64,000 nt of DNA from assembly GCF_016632335.1 (NCBI RefSeq), contig NZ_JAEPBG010000005.1:268196-332195 (forward strand). The letters run 5' to 3'. Below, piece by piece: positions 41,714 through 52,373 of the stretch (the stretch's first letter is position 1; the number at the start of each line of letters is the position of its first letter). Made by a program: the position numbers and the translations under genes. Origin of the DNA: Noviherbaspirillum pedocola (GTDB lineage: Bacteria; Pseudomonadota; Gammaproteobacteria; Burkholderiales; Burkholderiaceae_D). Below the pieces are notes generated by a model, which was not told where the DNA came from, searched no databases, and saw only the letters and a program-made list of their open reading frames with translations.

Positions 41714-42075
41714 ACCAGTTTAGGCAGGCAGCTGCTATTCGACCCGCACTTCCGCACTTAGCACATCATCCTTCTTCATCGCACGGAAAACTGCCGCCGC
41801 TACCGTTTGAGCTAAAGTTGCTCACTAACGCTTTTCATAAGGAATGCCTAGTTTCAAATTTTCAACTGGAACCAAAAGCAAACAAGAACAATCGTCCTTG
41901 TCGGTTAAAACCCACGCCAGCAAAGGCTTTCCTCGATAAAGGCAATAAAAAAATACCTATCTTCTCTTTATTAATTCATACAAAAAGGATGGCCCGGCTA
42001 GCCACCCCGCTCATATTGCTGCTATTGCGGGAAGCCGCGCCGGGCCTAGGTTTCCGACGACAAGCGTCTCTTACT
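41714..42075. other. AT-rich intergenic region
   Basis: About 360 bp of lower GC than the surroundings with no supported gene on either strand; it separates the small element genes from the broken primase gene. Nothing else recognised. Confidence 0.45.
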
Positions 42076-44533
42076 TTAGGAATCGTCCTCGTCGCCAGTC
42101 TTCGGCACATGAACAAACGCGATGCGAGGCCTAGCTCGACCACTTCGCGACGGGTACGTCACCCATCGCATGTCTTGGTCCACCGTCAACACCTCAAAAA
42201 CGCTATTGCGCAGCTTCATGTCGGCTCCTTTGAATCGTGCCGATTTCCTCGCCAGTTCGGCATGGGTGAGCCCTCTCAGGCCCGCTTTCATGACGTGCTC
42301 CGCTACCTCGTTGCGCAACGCGGCGAACGGCGTGTCGGCAATCTTAGCGATCAACTCGGAAATTGCCCTGTCCGCCCAATATTGCGCAAAGTCTATTGCC
42401 CATTGAGCATGCGACGCTTCGATAGCATCTTTGCCGTCCGACACCGCGACGATGAGGGACAGGCGCATGGCAACCTCACGCACGCGGCTGAACATCTCGC
42501 TGATCCCGAAAACCTCAAGTTGGTCCTGGCGAGTATGGCAGAAGCGTTCAAATTCCTCGCAGAGCTGCCTCGCGGCTTCGGTGAACTCAATTTGTATAAG
42601 CTCAGGACGCTTGTCATAGGCCGCTTCACCATGAGGGCCTGGGCCGAAAAAGAATTGATTGGTCGGACTTTTTTTGCCCAGTTGACTACCTCTTCGGGCG
42701 GTGCGACAAGTGGGCGGAAGTGGCTCAACTGTCGGCCAATGTCAGTTTGGACGATAATTAGGCGGTTCAAAAAGCCATCCTTCATTGCTCCCGATCCGAC
42801 CCCAGTAAAAAACGTTTCAGGCGTGCTCATGCCGAAAATTGTCAGTCCGGGATTCTGAATTGGATTATCGTCAATGCAGCGAGCTGCTTTGCAGTGAGAC
42901 CTTGATGGCTGAATGCCTTGGATTGCAACTCGCCATGACAACGGCCGAACACTTCCATCAGACGGCGCTTGGCGGTGCCCGGAATAGGGTTATTTTTCGC
43001 GTTTCCGGCTTGGAGGATCAGTCCGATCTCATCAATGATAGCGATATGGGTCGGCTTCGTACGCAACATATTATCGACCGCATTCGCAGACGAGTACTCG
43101 CTCGGTCCAACTAACCAACCCAATCCCGCGGCCTCTAGTGCTTCCTCGATGGCCCATTTCGGATGTTCCTTGCCGCTTCCGCTTTTTCCCAAGATGAGGA
43201 AGTACAGGCTGGAATAATTGTTCCCCGTGGTGTGATACAAGCGTCCCATTACAACCGATGCGAAAGCGAGCGCAGCAACAACACCGAAGTACGGCTGAGG
43301 ACGCGTCGCCGTATCGTTGTACCAGTTGACGAAAGCAGCAAGAGCGCCCGGAATGGTAAGGAGATGGGCGGGTGGCGCATCATTAGTTCGTCCCGCACCT
43401 GCTGTGGCAATGCCGGTTTCCGCATGCTTATCGTCCTTTTGCGGGTCGATCGAAGGCCGAGCGAAATCGATGGCATTGACGTCGAAGTCGGACACGTCGC
43501 TCTGCTTTAGTCCTGCCTCATTCGCCCTCCAAGCCTGTGTCGCGATTGTGATGCCGCCATCGCCGGTAAAGCTATCCCACGCCTTGTTGAAAGCCGCTTC
43601 ATCATATTTTTCCGGACAGGTTTGGCTCCACTCCTTTGCGGCCTGACGCAACATGGGATCGTCACCGCGGGAGTGCACCGCCATGAGGATCTCGATCCAC
43701 TCGGAGCGAGAGCAAGATGCCGGCAGCATATGAAGAAAACGCTGGATTTCTTGAATTTCCTCACCGGCCAGCTCGCTGGCTTGTGACGCCACAGCCGGCG
43801 CGTCGACCGGTTTGTTCTGTTTCGCGAAATGTTCAATGAGCCATTCCGGCGCATCGGCGATTGCTTGTCCGTCCTCCGGATCGCACGATGCTTGGTAGGT
43901 GTAATCCTTACCCGAAGCATGAGTAGATCCGACTCCGATGACATATCCGCCGCTCGATTTCAGATCGATGCCGTCTGCGATCTTGCTTTTGAAGGTGATA
44001 CCAGCGGGCGCCCACAGGTAATAATGCCAGCCGCCGCCGCCGGTCAGCACGACTTCGGTATCGGGCAATGCTCCGAAACGCTTTTCCAAGGCAAAGAGGC
44101 CCTCTTCACCGCCATTGCGCGGGTCCACGTCAACAACGATCAGTTGCTTATTGCCGTCGACAATCCCGGTTGCCATGCCGATATTCGCCTCGGGCCATTT
44201 ATCCCACCAGGCATCGACCTGTTCGGGATTGACGGACGCATCCTTGAAACCGTGCAGAGTCAGTGGCTTTTTGCCCTCCGGCTTGCACGGGAACACATGG
44301 AAGCCACGACGGGCAAGCGCCAATGCATAGTCACGTTTTTGGCGGTGGAACTGCTGATCAGGCGAGGCCGTCAGCGCCTTGGTGACAACGGCGATCGGGG
44401 GCGGGAACTTGATGCAGACCTGTATGCAGCGCTGCTGAACCTTGCACAGGATTTGGGAAACGTTTGCAGGGTCACCGAGCAGCACGGTGTGGCTGCGAAC
44501 AACGGTTACCTGGGGATGATGCATTGCATTCAT
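42076..44533 (-). pseudogene. Frameshifted prim-pol/DUF3987 helicase replication gene
   Basis: Three overlapping frames make one ancestral protein of about 815 residues. From ATG 44533 (GAGGGAG upstream) the first frame contains the primase-polymerase domain (KRDYALALARRGFHVFPC, VVDVDPRNGG, TGGGGWHYYLWAP), a PriCT-like segment (RSEWIEILMAVHSRGD) and the helicase P-loop (ILGKSGSGKEHPKW). It stops at 42842; the second frame continues with NPGLTIFGMSTPETFF to about 42655; the third from GPGPHGEAAYDKRPE to the stop at 42076. At least two indels inactivate it. It was the replication protein of the element. Confidence 0.8.
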
Positions 44534-44646
44534 TAGTGGCACTCCCTCAAAGTGATGCGTGCTGCACTTTGTTCTTCCAGGCACTGAGCGGCGGTCTCGT
44601 GCAGAACATTGCCGCTCGTGCTTTGTTTGACGGCGAGTACGCTCAT
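44533..44646 (-). CDS. 37-residue translationally coupled small protein
   Basis: MSVLAVKQSTSGNVLHETA..., 37 residues. Its ATG overlaps the alpA stop (ATGA at 44643-44646) and its TAA overlaps the primase ATG (TAATG at 44531-44535). Double coupling strongly suggests it is translated. No homology recognised; it could be a coupling leader peptide as much as a functional protein. Confidence 0.5.
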   Translation of the reverse strand: MSVLAVKQSTSGNVLHETAAQCLEEQSAARITLRECH

Positions 44647-44849
44647 GCTTGGCCTTTCATGACGGACTGCCTGGCCTGAATGCGCTCCTGGACCCACTGC
44701 TCGATTTCGGCTTCGACCCAAGCGCTCGAGCGTGGGCCGAGCGACACGGGTGCCGGGAACATGCCGGCCTGGATGGCCGCATAAATGCTCGACTTCTTTT
44801 TACCGACGCGCTTTTCGACTTCCGTAATTTTCAGAAGCGTGGTGGACAT
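44643..44849 (-). CDS. AlpA-family excisionase/regulator
   Basis: A 68-residue winged-helix protein: LLKITEVEKRVGKKKSSIYAAIQ ... FPAPVSLGPRSSAWVEAEIEQWV, the AlpA/MerR-like fold used by P4-like elements to activate integrase transcription or to aid excision. AAAGGAG precedes the ATG. In the excised circle it would be close to the integrase gene. It heads the operon alpA - 37-residue gene - primase. Confidence 0.9.
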   Translation of the reverse strand: MSTTLLKITEVEKRVGKKKSSIYAAIQAGMFPAPVSLGPRSSAWVEAEIEQWVQERIQARQSVMKGQA

Positions 44850-45461
44850 CGTTTTCTCCTTTAACGTGCGTCGCGTTGGACGATTGCGGAGAAAGGTAAG
44901 CTGCGTGGAGCAATTCGGCCCCGCACGAAAATGGAAATAATGTGATTGCCTAAAGCAATATGCGCCGTGACGCAGACGCATCACATAACGCGGCTCATGA
45001 TTGAGGACAGGCGAAAGGGAAATTCGAAGGTCGATGGCTATCGGCTGTGATACCTGACGCACGCTTTACTGATGGCGGGCATGCTGGTGGTTAGCCAAAG
45101 CGGATATCAGCGATGAGCTTGGCGCGCCTGCGTTCACGCGGTTGGACCTTGCTATCTAATGCAGTTCAGCCAGCGAGCAGGCCGTGCTCTGCTTCTCCAC
45201 CTCGATCTGCGCGCGCAGGACTTCGTTCTTGTAGCGCAGGGCCTCGTTTTCGGCCAAGTTCTAGTCACGCTCTTTCGTGCACTCGGCAAGCGCTTCGCGC
45301 GGCGCTTGGCGTGATAGAACGCCAAATATCAACGGAGCCAAGTCGCTGCAATTCAGAGACCAAGCAGCGTCTAGATCAGTAGACTTAGAGGAAAGGGCCA
45401 GATGAGACGTATGGCCAGTAGAAGAACCGGTTTGTGGGTAGATTTGGGGGTAGAAAAGAAA
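44850..45461. other. Right-end intergenic region with a coiled-coil coding remnant
   Basis: No intact gene. On the minus strand about 45160-45265 reads LAENEALRYKNEVLRAQIE and on to a stop, a coiled-coil piece without a start, probably the remnant of a transposase OrfA or element protein. Near the end, 45427-45453 repeats the CCGGTT / TGTGGGTA / GGGTAG elements found just before the integrase gene at the left end. Confidence 0.45.
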
Positions 45462-45481
45462 AAGCGGCCCGAAAGCCGCTT
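45462..45481 (-). terminator. Intrinsic terminator of tRNA-Ser (island-supplied)
   Basis: On the minus strand AAGCGGC-TTTCGG-GCCGCTT is followed by TTTTCTTTTC, immediately after the tRNA. It replaces the old terminator left at 12058-12105. Confidence 0.75.
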
Positions 45482-45494
45482 GTTTACTGTGTCC

Positions 45495-45509
45495 TTGGCG
45501 GAGACGGAG
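45495..45509 (-). repeat. attR: 15-bp direct repeat within tRNA-Ser
   Basis: TTGGCGGAGACGGAG, identical to 12097-12111, covering the acceptor-stem 3' strand and CCA of the tRNA. Integration here keeps the tRNA intact. Confidence 0.8.
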
Positions 45510-45589
45510 GGATTCGAACCCTCGATACAGGTTTAAGCCCGTATGCTTCCTTAGCAGGGAAGTGCCTTCGACCACTCGGCCACGTCTCC
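45496..45589 (-). tRNA. serX: tRNA-Ser(GCU)
   Basis: 94 bases including an encoded CCA. The acceptor stem pairs GGAGACG with CGTCTCC; the T-loop is GGTTCGAATCC; the anticodon GCT sits at 45553-45555 in loop CTGCTAA; the variable arm is long, as in serine tRNAs. Symbol serX is used by convention for this isoacceptor. It serves as the integration site for the island. Confidence 0.95.
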
Positions 45590-45667
45590 ACACGTTTCCG
45601 GCTTTACAAGCCCGGTGTTGCGAGGCCCCGAATATTAACTGCTGTCGGGGAATAGGTCAATCCGATA

Positions 45668-46918
45668 TCAGGCTTTCTCGAGGCCAAATGCCTTGTGCAG
45701 CACGCGCACGGCGAGCTCCATGTACTTCTCATCGATCAGCACCGAAATCTTGATCTCGGAAGTCGAGATCAGCTGGATGTTGATGCCCTCTTCCGACAGC
45801 GTGCGGAACATCTGCGAAGCGATGCCGACATGGCTGCGCATGCCAACGCCAACCACTGATACCTTCGACACCCTGGAATCGCTGACGATATTGCCCGAGC
45901 CGATCAGGGACTTCACGTTGCTGTTGACTACGTCCAGCGCGCGTTGATAGTCGTTGCGCGGCACGGTAAAGGTGAAGTCGGTCTTGCCATCCACGGACTG
46001 GTTCTGGACGATCATGTCCACGTCGATGTTGGCTTCGGCGATCGGGCCGAGAATCTGGAACGCGATGCCGGGGCGGTCCGGCACCTGCATGACGGTGATC
46101 TTGGCTTCGTCACGGCTGAAGGCGATGCCGGTGATGGTGGCTTGTTCCATGTGCGTGTCTTCCTCAAACGAAATCAGGGTGCCGGAGTTGGCTTCTTCTT
46201 CCAGCGGGATCATCGGGTCGGTCAGCGAGGACAGCACCCGGGTCGGCATGCGGTAGTTGCCGGCAAATTCGACGGAGCGGATCTGCAGCACCTTGGAACC
46301 CAGCGATGCCATTTCCAGCATTTCTTCGAAGGTCACGGTGCGCAGCCGACGCGCTTCGCTGACCACGCGCGGATCGGTGGTGTAGACGCCATCGACATCG
46401 GTATAGATCAGGCATTCCTGCGCCTTCATCGCCGCAGCTACCGCAACGGCGGAAGTATCCGAGCCACCGCGACCAAGCGTGGTGACGTTGCCCGCTTCGT
46501 CGGCGCCCTGGAAACCGGTGATGATGACGATGCGGCCGGCATCGAGATCGGCGCGGACCTTGGCGTCGTCGATCGACTGGATGCGTGCCTTGGTGTAGGC
46601 CGAATCGGTCTTGATCGGCACCTGCCAGCCGGCATAGGACACCGCGTCCTTGCCCAGGGATTGCAATGCCATCGCCAGCAGCGCTACTGACACCTGTTCG
46701 CCGGTGGAAGCCAGCATGTCGAGCTCGCGCGGATCCGGTTGTGCCATCACTTCCTTGGCCAGGCCGATCAGGCGGTTGGTTTCGCCCGACATGGCGGACG
46801 GCACCACAACGATTTGATAACCGGCGTCATGCCATTTGGCGACGCGCCTGGCGACATTCTTGATGCGCTCGGTCGAGCCCATCGAAGTGCCGCCGTATTT
46901 ATGTACGATCAGGGCCAT
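45668..46918 (-). CDS. lysC: Aspartate kinase
   Basis: A 416-residue enzyme phosphorylating aspartate, the first step to lysine, threonine and methionine. The N-terminal kinase motif is VHKYGGTSMGS; GRGGSDTSAVA follows near residue 170; two ACT regulatory domains occupy about 265-416 (MQVPDRPGIAFQILG and SVVGVGMRSHVGIASQMF), the site of feedback control by lysine and threonine. All family features are intact. Between the tRNA and tilS. Confidence 0.96.
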   Translation of the reverse strand: MALIVHKYGGTSMGSTERIKNVARRVAKWHDAGYQIVVVPSAMSGETNRLIGLAKEVMAQPDPRELDMLASTGEQVSVALLAMALQSLGKDAVSYAGWQVPIKTDSAYTKARIQSIDDAKVRADLDAGRIVIITGFQGADEAGNVTTLGRGGSDTSAVAVAAAMKAQECLIYTDVDGVYTTDPRVVSEARRLRTVTFEEMLEMASLGSKVLQIRSVEFAGNYRMPTRVLSSLTDPMIPLEEEANSGTLISFEEDTHMEQATITGIAFSRDEAKITVMQVPDRPGIAFQILGPIAEANIDVDMIVQNQSVDGKTDFTFTVPRNDYQRALDVVNSNVKSLIGSGNIVSDSRVSKVSVVGVGMRSHVGIASQMFRTLSEEGINIQLISTSEIKISVLIDEKYMELAVRVLHKAFGLEKA

Positions 46919-47045
46919 GGGAGGGAAAAGGAAGGGATGGCAAACAAACGCGGGATTTTACATGCCGCAACAAGACGTGACAAGAAGTCGAAGGAATGGT
47001 AAGCGACCGCCATGCGCAAGCACCCGGGCCATATCGGCGCTACCA

Positions 47046-48470
47046 CTAGGCATAGCGACCGTCCTGGTTTTCACGCCAGCGCAGCACGATACCGCCCTCC
47101 TCCGCATGCCTTGCATCCATGCCCAGTTGCGCGACGAACACCAGACTTTCATTCAGGTAGACCAGCGGCGACCATAGCCTGCGCCAAGGCGGAATTCCTG
47201 CTTCCTGGTACAGCAGTTTCAGACTGCGCGATGGCCGCGAACGTGCCGGCTTCAAGCGCTCGCCGCCGCGACGCGGCCGCAGCAGCAGACCATGTTCATG
47301 CAGCAGTTCGATTGGAATGCCGCAACCCTCGTCGCGCAGGAACTGCAGGCTCCCTCCCCACTGCGGCACCGCGATCTCATCTTCGCCCTGCCACCGCAAC
47401 AGCATGTCGTCCTGCGGCGGCGCATCACGCCGCGCGGCAATGATCAGGTCGCCGCGCACGCGACGCAGCACCTTCCCGCCGAAGTCGATTTCAGGATGCG
47501 CATCCGAAGCAGCATTCAGCATCTGTGCACGCATCTCGTCCATGCGCGCCGTACTCGGCAGGCTCACGCCCTGGTGCTGCAGCCAATGACGCAGCAGATT
47601 GTCTGCGCGGCGCGCGGGCAAACGCGCAAGGCTGTTGGCATCGAGCGGCGCATTCCAGTCTGAAGCGCCGCAGTGCCCAAGGTCGAGTTCGGCAAGGTCG
47701 CGCAGCAGCGCTTGCGCGCTTTGCGCATGGGCAGCGCTTCGCGACAGCGCGGCGGCATAGCCGGGGAAGTGCCGTTCCAGCACCGGAGCGACCGCGTGGC
47801 GGACCGCATTGCGTCTATAGCGCACATCGGCATTGGACTCATCGTCGACATGGGACAGGGCAATCGCGCGCGCCGCCGTCTCCAGGGCAGCGCGCGAGAT
47901 GCCAAGCAAGGGCCGGCCGAGCGCGACCTTCGGTCCAAGCAAGGCATGCCGCTCCTGGAATACGCCCATGCCCGAGAGGCCCGGCAGGCCGGCGCCGCGC
48001 ATGAGCTGCAACAGCACGGTTTCCGCCTGGTCGTCCTGATGATGGCCGGTCAGGACGAGTGACGCGCCGCTGCGTTCACACATCTGCGCCAGAGCGCGGT
48101 AACGCTCGAGACGCGCAGCCTCCTCTACCCCGTGACCGCCTTCGAGATTGAGAGCAACGCGACGCCAATCGAAGGCAGCGCCAAGCCGAAGCGCTTGCGC
48201 CTCGCAATGCGCCAGCCAGGCATCGGCATGCAGTGACAAGCCATGGTGCACATGGCAAGCGATGATTTCGATATCGTTCTGCTTTCCATAGCGGCATGCG
48301 AGATGCAGCAGCAGGCTCGAGTCGAGCCCGCCGCTGTAGGCGATGGCAATACGCGATGGATCCCGCCCCAAAGCGCGAACGCGCGCCAGGATGTCTCCCA
48401 GCGCGCGTTCGAATGCGCTCGCGATATCGGACGGATTACTCGGGTTGCGAGATTTCCTTGAACTTGCCAT
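47046..48470 (-). CDS. tilS: tRNA(Ile)-lysidine synthetase
   Basis: A 474-residue enzyme that converts the wobble cytidine of tRNA-Ile(CAU) to lysidine using ATP. The PP-loop [16 protein letters not shown] is near residue 45, [14 protein letters not shown] near 145, [17 protein letters not shown] near 215; a C-terminal domain follows ([32 protein letters not shown]). The start overlaps the end of accA by 35 bp, suggesting a common transcript. Confidence 0.95.
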   Translation of the reverse strand: MASSRKSRNPSNPSDIASAFERALGDILARVRALGRDPSRIAIAYSGGLDSSLLLHLACRYGKQNDIEIIACHVHHGLSLHADAWLAHCEAQALRLGAAFDWRRVALNLEGGHGVEEAARLERYRALAQMCERSGASLVLTGHHQDDQAETVLLQLMRGAGLPGLSGMGVFQERHALLGPKVALGRPLLGISRAALETAARAIALSHVDDESNADVRYRRNAVRHAVAPVLERHFPGYAAALSRSAAHAQSAQALLRDLAELDLGHCGASDWNAPLDANSLARLPARRADNLLRHWLQHQGVSLPSTARMDEMRAQMLNAASDAHPEIDFGGKVLRRVRGDLIIAARRDAPPQDDMLLRWQGEDEIAVPQWGGSLQFLRDEGCGIPIELLHEHGLLLRPRRGGERLKPARSRPSRSLKLLYQEAGIPPWRRLWSPLVYLNESLVFVAQLGMDARHAEEGGIVLRWRENQDGRYA

Positions 48471-49410
48471 AGCTCATCAGCTTCGCATGGCGCGCATCCA
48501 GCAGTTCGCGCGGTTTCATGCCCTGGAACTGGCGCAGGCTGTCGGCGAGCGCGCGCTTGAGCATCACAGCCATGCCTTTCGGATCACGATGCGCGCCGCC
48601 TAGCGGTTCGTTGACGATCTTGTCGATCAGGTTCAGCGCCTTCAGGCGATGCGCGGTCAGGCCTAATGCCTCGGCGGCATCGGAAGCGCGCTCGGCGGTC
48701 TTCCACAGGATCGATGCGCAGCCTTCCGGCGAAATCACCGAGTAGGTCGAGTATTGCAGCATCAGCACCGAGTCGGCGACCGCAATCGCCAGCGCGCCGC
48801 CGGAGCCGCCCTCGCCGATGATGGTGGCGATCAACGGTACCTTGAGTTCCGCCATGACATACAGGTTGTGGCCAATCGCCTCGGACTGGCCGCGCTCTTC
48901 GGCGTCGATGCCGGGAAAGGCGCCAGGGGTGTCGACAAAGCTGAAGATCGGCAGATTGAATTTCTCTGCCAGCTTCATCAGGCGCATGGCCTTGCGATAA
49001 CCCTCGGGCTTGGGCATGCCGAAGTTACGCAGCGCGCGCTCCTTCGTGTCGCGGCCCTTCTGATGGCCGATCACCATGCAGGACTGGCCGTTGAAACGGG
49101 CCAGGCCGCCGACGATGGAAAGGTCGTCGCCGAAATTGCGGTCGCCGTGCAGCTCATGGAAGTCGGTGAAGATTTCATTCACGTAATCCAGCGTGTAGGG
49201 CCGCTGCGGATGGCGCGCGATCTGCGCGACTTGCCAGGGGGTCAGCTTCGCATAGATGTCCTTGGTCAGCTGCTGGCTTTTCTTCGACAGGCGGTCGATC
49301 TCTTCGGAGATGTCGACCGCGGAATCGTCCTGCACGAAACGCAGTTCTTCGATCTTGGAGTCCAGCTCCGCGATCGGCTGCTCGAAATTCAGAAACGTTA
49401 TTTTGCTCAC
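48436..49410 (-). CDS. accA: Acetyl-CoA carboxylase carboxyltransferase subunit alpha
   Basis: A 324-residue subunit that with AccD transfers carboxyl from biotin to acetyl-CoA in fatty-acid synthesis. Family sequences include [18 protein letters not shown] at the N-terminus, [35 protein letters not shown] and [11 protein letters not shown]. The start is GTG 49410, preceded by AAAGGAGGCACG, a very strong ribosome site; the longer frame to 49632 is not needed. Confidence 0.95.
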   Translation of the reverse strand: MSKITFLNFEQPIAELDSKIEELRFVQDDSAVDISEEIDRLSKKSQQLTKDIYAKLTPWQVAQIARHPQRPYTLDYVNEIFTDFHELHGDRNFGDDLSIVGGLARFNGQSCMVIGHQKGRDTKERALRNFGMPKPEGYRKAMRLMKLAEKFNLPIFSFVDTPGAFPGIDAEERGQSEAIGHNLYVMAELKVPLIATIIGEGGSGGALAIAVADSVLMLQYSTYSVISPEGCASILWKTAERASDAAEALGLTAHRLKALNLIDKIVNEPLGGAHRDPKGMAVMLKRALADSLRQFQGMKPRELLDARHAKLMSYGKFKEISQPE

Positions 49411-49468
49411 CGTGCCTCCTTTGGGGTGCAACACGTGGATGGTCGGGATGACTGCGATGTCGAAACGC

Positions 49469-50119
49469 TCAGTATTCCACTGGCGTCGGTTCGAGGCTGC
49501 GCCACAAATACCAGGTGGCGACAGTACGCCAGGGTTCCCAGTTTGCGGACACCTCGCGCGCATCGCTGCGAGAAACCGGCTCTCCCGAAAAATAATTGAT
49601 GCTGATGCCGCGAAGCAATCCCACATCGTCAAGGGGCAAGATATTAGGCCGCAGCAAGTTAAAGATCAAGAACATCTCCGCGGTCCAGCGGCCGATGCCC
49701 CGGATCTGCAGCAGTTCCGCGATCACTTCCTCGTCGTCCATGTCCGCCCACTTGTCGACATGGACCCGTTTCGCCTTGAAATGATCCGCAAGGTCGAGAA
49801 TGTATTCGGCCTTGCGCCGCGACAGCCCGCACGAGGCAAGCTGTTCCGGCCCGGCTTTCAGCACCAGGGCCGGCGTGCAGCGGGTGCACAGCGCAAGCAG
49901 CCGCTGCCACACGGTTTCCGCCGCCTTCACCGAAATCTGTTGCCCGACGATCGAGCGCGCGAGTGTGGTGAACGGATCGCCGCGCCCGACCAGATGCATG
50001 TCGCCGAACTGCGGTATCAGGCGCTTCATGATGCGGTCGCGCTTCATCAGCTCGATCTTTGCGTCTTCCCAATAGGGCGGCACGAAGGTCGGCCCATCGC
50101 CGAAATTGGTCTTTGCCAT
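49469..50119 (-). CDS. DNA-3-methyladenine glycosylase (HhH-GPD)
   Basis: A 216-residue base-excision repair glycosylase of the AlkA/HhH-GPD family, without the N-terminal AlkA domain. It has [19 protein letters not shown], the helix-hairpin-helix [18 protein letters not shown] near residue 135, and the catalytic Asp in [14 protein letters not shown] 50119 is chosen because upstream residues belong to the cysS reading region. It lies 5 bp from the end of cysS. Confidence 0.92.
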   Translation of the reverse strand: MAKTNFGDGPTFVPPYWEDAKIELMKRDRIMKRLIPQFGDMHLVGRGDPFTTLARSIVGQQISVKAAETVWQRLLALCTRCTPALVLKAGPEQLASCGLSRRKAEYILDLADHFKAKRVHVDKWADMDDEEVIAELLQIRGIGRWTAEMFLIFNLLRPNILPLDDVGLLRGISINYFSGEPVSRSDAREVSANWEPWRTVATWYLWRSLEPTPVEY

Positions 50120-50123
50120 GCGC

Positions 50124-51503
50124 TTAAGCCCTGCGCCATTCAGTGACGCCGCCGGGCCGGTCTTCCAGCACGATGCCTTCGGCCAGCAGTTCGGCTCGGA
50201 TGCGATCGGCCTCGGCGAAATTCTTCGCGCGCTTGGCTTCGACGCGCGCGGCGATTCTGGCTTCGATCGCCGCATCGTCGCCGCCGCCAGCGCCACGCAG
50301 GAATTCCTGCGGCGCACGCTGCAACAGTCCGATCACGCCGCCGAGGCGCTTCAATTGCCGAGCCAGCGCCGCATCGCGGCCACGATTGATCTCGTTGGCC
50401 AAGTCGAACAGCGCGGCAATCGCGATCGGCGTATTGAAGTCGTCATTCATCGCCTCGGCGAAGCGCTGCGCATGGGGCTCAGACTGATCGAGCTCGGCGT
50501 CGTCGGCCGGCACTTCCTTCAGCGCGGTGTAGAGCCGGGTCAGCGCGGCCTTGGCATCGTCCAGGTGCATATCCGAATAGTTGAGCGGGCTGCGATAGTG
50601 AGCGCGCAGGATGAAGAAGCGCACCACCTCGGGATCGTACGTCTGCAGCACTTCTCGGATGGTGAAGAAATTGCCGAGCGACTTCGACATCTTTTCGTTG
50701 TCCACCCGCACGAAGCCATTGTGCATCCAGACATTGACGAAGGGCTGCTGGAACGCGCCTTCGCTTTGCGCGATTTCGTTCTCATGATGCGGGAACTGCA
50801 GGTCCTGTCCGCCGCCGTGGATATCGAAATGTTCGCCGAGCAATTCGCAGGACATTGCCGAGCATTCGATGTGCCAGCCGGGACGGCCACGCCCCCACGG
50901 CGACTCCCACTTCACTTCTTCCGGCTCAGCCTCCTTGGCCGATTTCCACAGCACGAAGTCGAGCGGATCACGCTTGCCGCCGCCGACCTCGACGCGTTCA
51001 CCGGCGCGCAGATCGTCGAGCGACTTGCCCGACAGCTTGCCGTAGCCCTTGAAGTCGCGCACCGAGTAATTCACGTCGCCATCGCCACCCTGGTAAGCCA
51101 GGCCGTTGCGCTCGAGCATGCCGATCAGGTTCAGCATTTGCGGCACATGCGCGGTGGCGCGCGGTTCGTGATCGGGACGCTGCACGCCGAGCGCGTCGGC
51201 ATCTTCATGCATCGCGTCGATGAAGCGATCGGTGAGCTGCGCAATCGTTTCGCCATTCTCGACCGCGCGACGAATGATCTTGTCGTCGATGTCGGTAATG
51301 TTGCGCACATAGGTGACTTCCAGGCCGCTTGCGCGCAGCCAGCGCTGCACCATGTCGAACACCACCATCACGCGCGCATGGCCGAGGTGGCAATAGTCGT
51401 AGACCGTCATGCCGCATACATACATGCGCACCTTGCCGGGTTCGATGGGAGCGAAGCTCTGCTTTTCACGCGTCAGCGTGTTGTAGATCCTGAGGTCAGT
51501 CAT
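50124..51503 (-). CDS. cysS: Cysteinyl-tRNA synthetase
   Basis: A 459-residue class I enzyme. The zinc and HIGH-type motif is [28 protein letters not shown] and [15 protein letters not shown] provide the zinc and cysteine site; KMSKSLGN is the KMSKS motif; the C-terminal anticodon region ends GVTEWRRA. All catalytic motifs are intact. ATG 51503 gives the usual N-terminus [14 protein letters not shown]. Confidence 0.97.
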   Translation of the reverse strand: MTDLRIYNTLTREKQSFAPIEPGKVRMYVCGMTVYDYCHLGHARVMVVFDMVQRWLRASGLEVTYVRNITDIDDKIIRRAVENGETIAQLTDRFIDAMHEDADALGVQRPDHEPRATAHVPQMLNLIGMLERNGLAYQGGDGDVNYSVRDFKGYGKLSGKSLDDLRAGERVEVGGGKRDPLDFVLWKSAKEAEPEEVKWESPWGRGRPGWHIECSAMSCELLGEHFDIHGGGQDLQFPHHENEIAQSEGAFQQPFVNVWMHNGFVRVDNEKMSKSLGNFFTIREVLQTYDPEVVRFFILRAHYRSPLNYSDMHLDDAKAALTRLYTALKEVPADDAELDQSEPHAQRFAEAMNDDFNTPIAIAALFDLANEINRGRDAALARQLKRLGGVIGLLQRAPQEFLRGAGGGDDAAIEARIAARVEAKRAKNFAEADRIRAELLAEGIVLEDRPGGVTEWRRA

Positions 51504-51756
51504 GAGCGAAACGAGAGATGCCGGAACTGCCGCATGCCGCCGCGCATTGCGCATGCCGACCGCGGCCGGGAGAGCAATGCATCGCGACGATGCGACAAGG
51601 CCGTCAGAAAGCTTGTTTGAGTCTTTTTGATAAAATGCGTCGCGCGGCAGTATAGCATCAGGTCCGAGCGGCGCCGCCGTAATCGCAAGCAAGGCATGCA
51701 GGGCTCAGCAGTTCCAGCCACCTCCGACAATCTCATCGCAACCACAGGACATCCCC

Positions 51757-52323
51757 ATGGCATTCACCCGTCGCACCATTCTGCGCCTCATCATAGGAAC
51801 CACCTTCGCCGGCGCCGTTGCCGGCAGCTTCGCGGCCGATGCGCCGAAAGTATTGATGAAAACCAGCATGGGCGACATCACGATGGAACTGTATCCCGAG
51901 AAGGCGCCCAAATCGGTTGAGAACTTTCTCGAGTATGTGAAGAGCGGTCAATATGACGGCACGATTTTTCATCGCGTCATCAACAGTTTCATGATCCAGG
52001 GCGGCGGTTTTGACGCCAGCATGCGCCAGAAGCCGACCCGCGCGCCAATCGAGAATGAAGCGAAGAACGGTTTGAAGAACGAGCCGTATTCGGTCGCAAT
52101 GGCACGCACCTCGAATCCGAATTCTGCAACCGCGCAATTCTTCATCAATGTGAAGAACAATGCCTTCCTCAATTACCCGGGTCAGGATGGTTACGGTTAT
52201 GCCGTGTTCGGCAAGGTGATCAAGGGTCAGGAAGTGGTCGACAAGATCAAGGCAGTCGAGACCGGCCCCGGCGATGTGCCGAATACTCCGGTCGTCATCG
52301 AATCGGCCAAGGTCGTCAAGTAA
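51757..52323 (+). CDS. ppiA: Periplasmic peptidyl-prolyl cis-trans isomerase (cyclophilin)
   Basis: A 188-residue cyclophilin. An N-terminal signal ([19 protein letters not shown]) exports it to the periplasm, where it would assist folding of exported proteins. The cyclophilin core has [33 protein letters not shown] and [11 protein letters not shown]. Very similar to the cytoplasmic paralogue that follows 50 bp downstream; together they look like a tandem duplication. Confidence 0.92.
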   Translation: MAFTRRTILRLIIGTTFAGAVAGSFAADAPKVLMKTSMGDITMELYPEKAPKSVENFLEYVKSGQYDGTIFHRVINSFMIQGGGFDASMRQKPTRAPIENEAKNGLKNEPYSVAMARTSNPNSATAQFFINVKNNAFLNYPGQDGYGYAVFGKVIKGQEVVDKIKAVETGPGDVPNTPVVIESAKVVK

Positions 52324-52373
52324 GGCAAGCGCCCGCATGCGGGCAGATTTTTCACCATCAACAAGGAATCATC

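Larger units (their letters stand above)
12097..45509. mobile_element. 33.4-kb integrative genomic island at tRNA-Ser(GCU)
   Basis: The island is bounded by a 15-bp direct repeat whose right copy lies in the 3' end of a tRNA-Ser gene. Inside the left end is a complete P4-type tyrosine integrase; inside the right end are an AlpA-type regulator and a prim-pol/helicase gene, the usual partners of such elements, so int and alpA would be neighbours in the excised circle. The old tRNA terminator remains at the left boundary and a new one (45462-45481) serves the tRNA. Cargo: a type II secretion operon and a multicopper-oxidase cluster. Boundaries are inferred from repeats; successive insertions of more than one element are possible. 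Confidence 0.7.

Noticed and set aside
45261..45593. 110-codon minus-strand frame over tRNA-Ser
   Set aside because: It starts inside the tRNA gene and crosses attR; frames across tRNA 3' ends are common artefacts.
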